A stretch of DNA of 64,000 bases. It comes from Synechococcus sp. BIOS-U3-1. Its GTDB lineage: Bacteria; Cyanobacteriota; Cyanobacteriia; PCC-6307; Cyanobiaceae. Below the pieces are notes generated by a model. It searched no databases. It saw only the letters and a program-made list of their open reading frames with translations, and was not told the DNA's origin. Where the stretch lies: contig NZ_CP047936.1 in the NCBI RefSeq assembly GCF_014279975.1, forward strand, positions 1,488,001 through 1,552,000, in the 5' to 3' direction. Each line of letters opens with the position of its first letter. Position 1 is the first letter of the stretch. A program made the position numbers and the translations under genes. Shown one piece after another: positions 59,431-64,000 of the stretch.

Positions 59431-59478
59431 GCCCACAATCACGCCCAGTTGCACAAAATCCCAAGGACAAATCAGGGA
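59431..59478 (+). repeat. Composite att-like element, copy B
   Basis: The first 26 bases match copy C (61338-61363) at 23 positions, beginning GCCCACAATCACG. Within it, 59443-59459 matches the inverted motif before the recombinase. The TTGCACAA box and AAGGACAAATCAGGGA complete the composite element. Confidence 0.7.
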
Positions 59479-59616
59479 CAGACTCCTCAGACCTTTTCCT
59501 TTAACTGGGAGCTAGGTGGCAGCAGCGGCCACCAACCCCAGCGCTGATCAGCAGGATTCACACCAGCTCCAGCCACCATGCTCCCCGTCAATGCAGTAAT
59601 TCTGCAGAGGAATCGA
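59479..59616. other. Short intergenic stretch within the island
   Basis: No gene seen. It joins att-like copy B to the transporter-like fragment. Confidence 0.4.
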
Positions 59617-59796
59617 TCAGGCCAGGGGCAAACCACCCACCGCGGCGCAAAACAGCACCACCCGCCACGCCGGTTGCCGCCAGCTCACCAACAGCACAAG
59701 TGCCACCAACGCCAGGCTGAACTCAGCGCTATCGCGGATTCCCGTTTGCCAGCGGGTTAAAACAAGGACGCCAAGAACGGCTGAGTTCGTCGCGAG
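59617..59796 (-). pseudogene. chrA: 3' fragment resembling a chromate transporter (ChrA-like)
   Basis: An open minus-strand frame of about 59 codons without a start reads NSAVLGVLVLTRWQ, then an acidic turn, then FSLALVALVLLVSW, then WRVVLFCAAVGG and a stop. The spacing of two hydrophobic segments split by a polar turn matches the end of CHR-family transporters. It meets the oxidase gene's stop codon directly, so the missing 5' part was replaced or displaced. Confidence 0.45.
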
Positions 59797-61176
59797 TCAG
59801 GCCCGGCCGAACAGCGTCGCGTAGTGCCGATACCAGTCGCTCTGAAACCGGCATTCGGGGTCGTGCATCAGTTTCGCATCGAGGAACTCCGAAAATTGCG
59901 GATAGCACGTCTCGACCTGTTCCCTCGTCGCCCACGGGTGATAGGTGAGATAGAACCGCCCCCCATGCTCGATCACCCGGTCGATGATCCGGCGAAAATC
60001 GGCCTGGGCCTTACGGATGCCTTCCGGCGTGTGCATGACATGCAGATTGCAGACGATGCAGACGCTTCTCCGAGTAGCCCAAGGGAGAAAACTCTCCTCG
60101 TCGGGCTCGATGAACCGGATGGTTCCATAGGTCATGTCGACTGCATGGCGAATGAAGTCCTGACGCACCTCGATCAGAAACGGGATCAGTGAGTCGCGGT
60201 CGACGTAAACCTCCGTGATCATCTCGGTCCCCTGATCGGTGGACACCACGGCGTCATACCCATCGAACACGTTCGAAAGCTGGTGGGCATCCGACCAGTA
60301 GACCTGACCCGAAGTACCCAGATAGAACTGCTTGTACGTCGCAAAGGCCTTTCCCTTGTTGGTTCGCGCGAGTCGATAGAGATCGGCCCAGTCGGACGCC
60401 GCCATGTGGCGGGTCTCTTCGGGAACGGGAGTGTCGTCGGGAACCGGTCGGTAGCAGGAGAAGACTCCGGGATGGAACTCCTCGCCACCATGCAGGTCGA
60501 TCGAGTACTGACAGTCACCAAAGAGGAAACCATCCTCAATCGCCGCATCGATTCGAGGCATGAGAGTCCTGACCGCGATGACCTCCACGATCCGCTTCAC
60601 CTTGCACCGAGGCACAAGTCGAATCGTGACCCGGGTCACCACGCCGAAGAGACCGTACCCGCCGATCGCGAGGGCGAAGAGATCACGATTCTCGGTTCGA
60701 CTGCACACCTTCAATCGCCCATCGGCGTCGATGATCCGGAAGGACTCGATGTCCGAAACGAAAGGCGGAAATTGAAGTCCCCGACCGTGGATGTTGGAGG
60801 AGAGCGAGCCCGCAATGGAGACCTGATCGATTCCGGTCTGCTTCTGCCGCACCGCCCAGATCGTTTCACTCCCGTCCTGATCAGCGTGGAGGTAACCGAT
60901 CAATTCCGGCCACATGATTCCACCCTCGACTTCGATCAGACCATTCCGACGATCGAATGCAACGATCCGATCCATCCCACGAAGATCGAGATGCAAGGTT
61001 CCGCTGCCGAACTGCTGCCGCCCCATCGAATGCCGGCCTCCGGCCATGGAGATCGAATCGCCCGCCTCGGCCGCAGTCAGGATCGCCTTCCGGACCTCCT
61101 CCTCCGAACATGGCGAAAGAATGGATTTCACATGAGTGGGATTCAGACGGGATTGAGCATCATTGACTTCAGGCAT
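59797..61176 (-). CDS. VAO/PCMH-type FAD-linked oxidase
   Basis: The 459-residue protein has an FAD-binding PCMH domain: SMAGGRHSMGRQQFG near residue 45, where the His may hold FAD covalently as in alditol/aldonolactone oxidases, then GGIMWPELIGYL, IAGSLSSNIHGRG and IGGYGLFGVVTRVTI. The C-terminal half resembles DprE1/ALO-type substrate domains. The substrate is likely a sugar, lactone or polyol. Codon choice (GTC, CTC, TCG, CGG rich) differs from neighbours, suggesting transfer. It abuts a transporter fragment. Confidence 0.88.
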   Translation of the reverse strand: MPEVNDAQSRLNPTHVKSILSPCSEEEVRKAILTAAEAGDSISMAGGRHSMGRQQFGSGTLHLDLRGMDRIVAFDRRNGLIEVEGGIMWPELIGYLHADQDGSETIWAVRQKQTGIDQVSIAGSLSSNIHGRGLQFPPFVSDIESFRIIDADGRLKVCSRTENRDLFALAIGGYGLFGVVTRVTIRLVPRCKVKRIVEVIAVRTLMPRIDAAIEDGFLFGDCQYSIDLHGGEEFHPGVFSCYRPVPDDTPVPEETRHMAASDWADLYRLARTNKGKAFATYKQFYLGTSGQVYWSDAHQLSNVFDGYDAVVSTDQGTEMITEVYVDRDSLIPFLIEVRQDFIRHAVDMTYGTIRFIEPDEESFLPWATRRSVCIVCNLHVMHTPEGIRKAQADFRRIIDRVIEHGGRFYLTYHPWATREQVETCYPQFSEFLDAKLMHDPECRFQSDWYRHYATLFGRA

Positions 61177-61213
61177 GAAAAAAGGCTCCTTCGATGGACG
61201 TGGTTATGGATGA

Positions 61214-61513
61214 GACAGTCATTCACTCGGAACCATCCAGCACGAAGTTCTCGGTGACAGCGTCACCATCCCAGGGACTGACGACGAGGTAAAGGCGACG
61301 TTCGCCAAAGCATTGCTCAGGCTGCGAATCATCACTGGCCCACAATCACGACAAATTGCACAACAAAACAGAAGCAATTCAGAGATCAACCTCTTAAACC
61401 CACTGCAAGCAGACAATCCTGAGTGGCAGCAGCAACCAGAAGGGCCAGCTTTGACTCTCAGGCTGGGTGACATTTACCTTCACACATTTCTGGCTCAGTC
61501 AACGACATTCTGA
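61214..61513 (+). other. Open frame without a start, probable gene remnant
   Basis: A 99-codon frame stays open from 61214 to 61513. Its first part (SLGTIQHEVLGDSVTIP, then GTDDEVKATFAKALLRL) looks protein-like, but its second part is Gln-rich and passes through att-like copy C. No start codon precedes the good part. It may be the end of a gene broken by the oxidase insertion. Confidence 0.3.
61338..61385 (+). repeat. Composite att-like element, copy C
   Basis: Same orientation as copy B, with 23 of 26 identical bases from GCCCACAATCACG through TTGCACAA. It continues with GCAATTCAGAGA in place of GGACAAATCAGGGA. Copies B and C enclose about 1.9 kb with the transporter fragment and the oxidase. 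Confidence 0.65.
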
Positions 61514-61622
61514 CCATTGGCGATGCTGTGCAGTGGTTGGTCTTCAGTGTTCACTGCACACAAAGCCCCGCAGGAACCGTTTCACGAAATACTCCAAGCC
61601 ACGCGCAAGCAAAAGCAGGGCA

Positions 61623-62174
61623 TTAATGAGACTTGCCTGCCCGTTTCAACCAATCATCCAAGGTTTCTGAAAGCAAATAGTGATAGCCACGTTCCAACGA
61701 AGCATCTTCATAAGCACCAAGATCAACCACCTTCCATCGAAATGACTCAAGTCGATCTCGTTCAAGAAACACAACAACAGGATGCTCAAACTGACGGTTT
61801 TTACCACCAGAAAGAATCACAAGATTCACTTTGACTTCATCTGGATCCACAACTTGGCATCGAATTGACTGAATCCCATCAGTTCCCCATTGCGTTCCGG
61901 AAAAAATATCAATGTCCACGACCACATAACCCTTTCTCGAGGCTTCATATTGGGCCTGTTCCTTTGCAACATCGAGCAACTGCCTGTAAATAGCTGCTTC
62001 GAATAGATGGCTATATCGTGAGAGGCTCTTGCTCCAGAAATCAGACCTTACCTCTTCGCTGTAAAGCAAGCGCACTAATGGCTCAACACCGTCAGGACAA
62101 CCAGAGTTCTGCTGGTTAGCCGACGCAGGAGCCAATGACATAGTCAACATGAGCCCCAGGAACCAAAGATGCAT
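61623..62174 (-). CDS. Secreted protein, unknown
   Basis: A start at 62174 gives a signal peptide (MHLWFLGLMLTMSLAPASA) and about 164 mature residues with one Cys near the new N-terminus. VRLLYSEEVRSDFWSKSLSRY and YVVVDIDIFSGTQW give a mixed alpha/beta character, similar in style to DUF3828-type periplasmic proteins. The open frame extends to 62246. Composition is AT-richer than the core genome. Function unknown. Confidence 0.65.
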   Translation of the reverse strand: MHLWFLGLMLTMSLAPASANQQNSGCPDGVEPLVRLLYSEEVRSDFWSKSLSRYSHLFEAAIYRQLLDVAKEQAQYEASRKGYVVVDIDIFSGTQWGTDGIQSIRCQVVDPDEVKVNLVILSGGKNRQFEHPVVVFLERDRLESFRWKVVDLGAYEDASLERGYHYLLSETLDDWLKRAGKSH

Positions 62175-62551
62175 CGAAGGGATACTTGTATGCATTAACA
62201 CATCCAAACAAAACATCAACCATTTAATCATCGGCGAGACAACCAACCTAAAAGGATAGAATTTTTAAAAATTAATTTAACGACTACAGTTTTGCTGCAA
62301 CAAGTGTGCAATAACCATGGCGCCACTGAGTCAACACAAACACTGTTCAAGCCAGGTTCTGCTGAGCAGCCAGAACTGTTCCGTTGCCGAGCAATTCCTA
62401 CAGACTCAGCTCCACCTACCAGAATGCTCCGGAGCGGGAAATTGGCAGCTTCGGAGATATGCTTTTTTTGCTTCATCGCCATCTCTGCAAGCAACAGATC
62501 AGACTCAAATCACAGTAACAAGACACTGAGGCAACAACGGATGTGCAGGCG
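62175..62551. other. Intergenic region before the amidohydrolase
   Basis: About 375 bases. A plus-strand frame at 62317-62529 (MAPLSQHKHCSSQVLLSSQN...) is open but has weak composition; it might be a remnant. No terminator or clear promoter is seen. Confidence 0.3.
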
Positions 62552-63583
62552 ATGGCTGGTGCATCAATAACAAAACCGAAAATGAATCAGAACCGCACCT
62601 CAGCATCACAGGTAGCAACAGACAAAGAGCCAACCATCAATAAGATCGCTCTCGAAGAACACTTCTCCATCGAAGAACTTCTCCCCACATCAGCGGAGTT
62701 GGAGTTTTTCGACCCACAGGTGCTTGGCGTGATTGAACCGTTGCTGCCTGAACTAGCTGAACAGCGCCTGTCCAATATGGACAAGGCCGGGATCGAGATC
62801 GCTGTGCTGTCACAGACTGCACCGGGAATTCAAGCGATCGCCCACTCGCCCGAAGCATCGGCCATGGCTAGACAAGCCAACGACGCTCTACACGCAGCCG
62901 TAGAGATAGAACCTCGACGATTCAGAGGCTTTGCGGCGCTGAATCTGCACGACATCGATACAGCTTGTGCTGAGCTAAAGCGATGCGTAGGCGAGCTGGG
63001 TTTCGTTGGAGCTCTGGTCAACGGCAGCACACAAGGTGAATACCTCGACAGTCCCAGAGTCGATTCGCTGTGGTCGACGCTCGAGCAGCTTGACGTGCCC
63101 CTTTATCTCCATCCCGGACTTCCAACCAATCAACCCGCTTCGATGGTGAAGGAACTCGATGGTGCCACTTGGGGCTGGTCATTTGACACCGCTACCCATG
63201 CGCTGCGCCTGATTGTGAAAGGCGTTTTTGAAAAACATCCCAACGCCAAGGTGATCCTGGGACACATGGGGGAAAACCTGCCATTCTATCTCTGGCGACT
63301 CGACAGTCGATATTCGTCGACTCGCTATCGCGGCGACATCAGCACACCACCCAGCGATGTATTCCGGCAAAATTTCTTCATCACCACCTCAGGCGTCTGT
63401 GATGATGCTGCACTGCAATGTTCGATCGCTACCCTCGGCGCAGAACGCATCATGTTCTCCACGGATTACCCCTATGAAGACATCGAACTCGCAGGCCGAT
63501 GGATTGAGCAAGCAGCGATCGATCCACTCGCGAAGACCATGATCTGCAGAGACACAGCGCGGACGCTGCTTCGCCTTGGCTAA
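62552..63583 (+). CDS. Amidohydrolase-2 family decarboxylase-like enzyme (ACMSD/gamma-RSD type)
   Basis: Metal-site residues of the ACMSD superfamily are in place: IALEEHF (Glu and His), YLHPGLP, ILGHMGE and FSTDYPYE (Asp). IALEEHF is also the start of gamma-resorcylate and 2,3-dihydroxybenzoate decarboxylases. At about 343 residues the length fits. It should act on an aromatic acid, by decarboxylation or hydrolysis. The start may be 62552, 62582 or the GTG at 62543. Confidence 0.88.
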   Translation: MAGASITKPKMNQNRTSASQVATDKEPTINKIALEEHFSIEELLPTSAELEFFDPQVLGVIEPLLPELAEQRLSNMDKAGIEIAVLSQTAPGIQAIAHSPEASAMARQANDALHAAVEIEPRRFRGFAALNLHDIDTACAELKRCVGELGFVGALVNGSTQGEYLDSPRVDSLWSTLEQLDVPLYLHPGLPTNQPASMVKELDGATWGWSFDTATHALRLIVKGVFEKHPNAKVILGHMGENLPFYLWRLDSRYSSTRYRGDISTPPSDVFRQNFFITTSGVCDDAALQCSIATLGAERIMFSTDYPYEDIELAGRWIEQAAIDPLAKTMICRDTARTLLRLG

Positions 63584-63628
63584 AAGGGCGAGCCCATAAA
63601 TGCAGTATCTCAGTTCACATTCAGTTCT

Positions 63629-64000
63629 TCAGCAAGTCTCTTGTACATGATCACGAATCAGACTCCAGGCTTCAGCAGCGGTATCAGCAAATTGGAACAA
63701 CTGACGATCTTCATCATTAATCAGTCCTGAGTCGGCCATAAATTCGAAATCGATCAATCGCGACCAGTAATCAGTTCCAAAAAGAATGATTGGCATTGCA
63801 CTTTTAGCCCCAACTTGTCGTAACGTCAAAACCTCAAAAAGCTCATCCAAAGTACCAAAACCGCCCGGAAACAAGACTGCACCAACAGAGCGCATCACAA
63901 AATGGAACTTACGTAGCGAGAAGTAGTTAAATTTAAAGCACAAGTTTGGAGTGATATAAGGATTTGGATACTGCTCATGCGGCAGTTCAATGTTAAAACC
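63629..64000 (-). CDS. LOG-family phosphoribohydrolase, C-terminal part (cut by window end)
   Basis: The frame is open to the last base, giving 124 residues. It has GFNIELPHEQ, PNPYI and the family signature PGGFGTLDELFEVLTLRQ. LOG proteins release cytokinin-type bases from nucleoside monophosphates or act on other ribonucleotides; many are misnamed lysine decarboxylases. The N-terminal Rossmann half lies beyond the window. Confidence 0.9.
   Translation of the reverse strand, partial: GFNIELPHEQYPNPYITPNLCFKFNYFSLRKFHFVMRSVGAVLFPGGFGTLDELFEVLTLRQVGAKSAMPIILFGTDYWSRLIDFEFMADSGLINDEDRQLFQFADTAAEAWSLIRDHVQETC

Noticed and set aside
62290-62320. GTGTGCAA string resembling another att-like copy
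   Set aside because: Only 6-7 bases match and the rest of the composite element is missing.

Overview
This window looks like the chromosome of a marine picocyanobacterium of the Synechococcus group. The evidence is compact gene packing, moderately high GC, a PAM68-type photosystem assembly factor, phylloquinone genes (menB, menD), a solanesyl-diphosphate synthase, a UbiD decarboxylase, an SLH/OprB porin, an IdiA/FutA iron-binding protein and a SphX/PstS-like phosphate-binding protein. No rRNA, CRISPR array or intact insertion sequence was seen. One tRNA, tRNA-Pro(GGG), lies at 20359-20432.

Layout. 1-3.2 kb: the end of a DevB-type membrane fusion protein, then DevC and DevA exporter genes and an EamA transporter. 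3.2-5.1 kb: small proteins, including a 58-residue secreted peptide, and a sparse intergenic stretch. 5.1-16.7 kb: core information and metabolism genes (ruvA, rpsO, PAM68, dnaE, gatA, a TrmH/SpoU methyltransferase with a very long repetitive N-terminus, mini-RNase III, a STAS protein, carA, trpD). 16.9-20.5 kb: an ABC exporter, msrA, small proteins and tRNA-Pro. 20.5-29.4 kb: a CRP/FNR regulator and a phosphate-binding protein, an exonuclease, peroxiredoxin Q, acetyl-CoA synthetase, a HAD phosphatase and solanesyl-PP synthase. 29.4-34.5 kb: murI, amiC, a nitrilase, comB and ubiD. 34.5-38.4 kb: an iron and outer-membrane module (idiA/futA, a PKHD hydroxylase, a small secreted peptide, a porin). 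39.5-56.7 kb: aroA, an MnmC-like methyltransferase, glmU, a methylglyoxal-synthase-like/lipid-kinase fusion, a metallophosphoesterase, murF, glgA, an L,D-transpeptidase, menB, menD, lepB, a DUF760 protein and a DUF4336 protein.

56.7-64 kb differs from the rest. It starts with a tyrosine-recombinase-like gene whose upstream region carries a 10-bp inverted repeat. Related att-like motifs recur at about 56.76, 59.45 and 61.36 kb. Between them lie small unknown genes, an HD-domain gene and a LuxR-type regulator gene that were cut at one shared junction, a fragment resembling the end of a chromate transporter, and a VAO-type flavin oxidase that appears foreign. A secreted protein, an ACMSD/gamma-resorcylate-decarboxylase-like amidohydrolase and a LOG-family gene cut by the window end follow. 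This is the best candidate for an undescribed mobile or cassette-collecting island.

A second theme is three conserved genes (a STAS protein, a HAD phosphatase, menD) whose conserved N-termini extend beyond any ATG, GTG or TTG. They are either read from rare starts or affected by sequence error.
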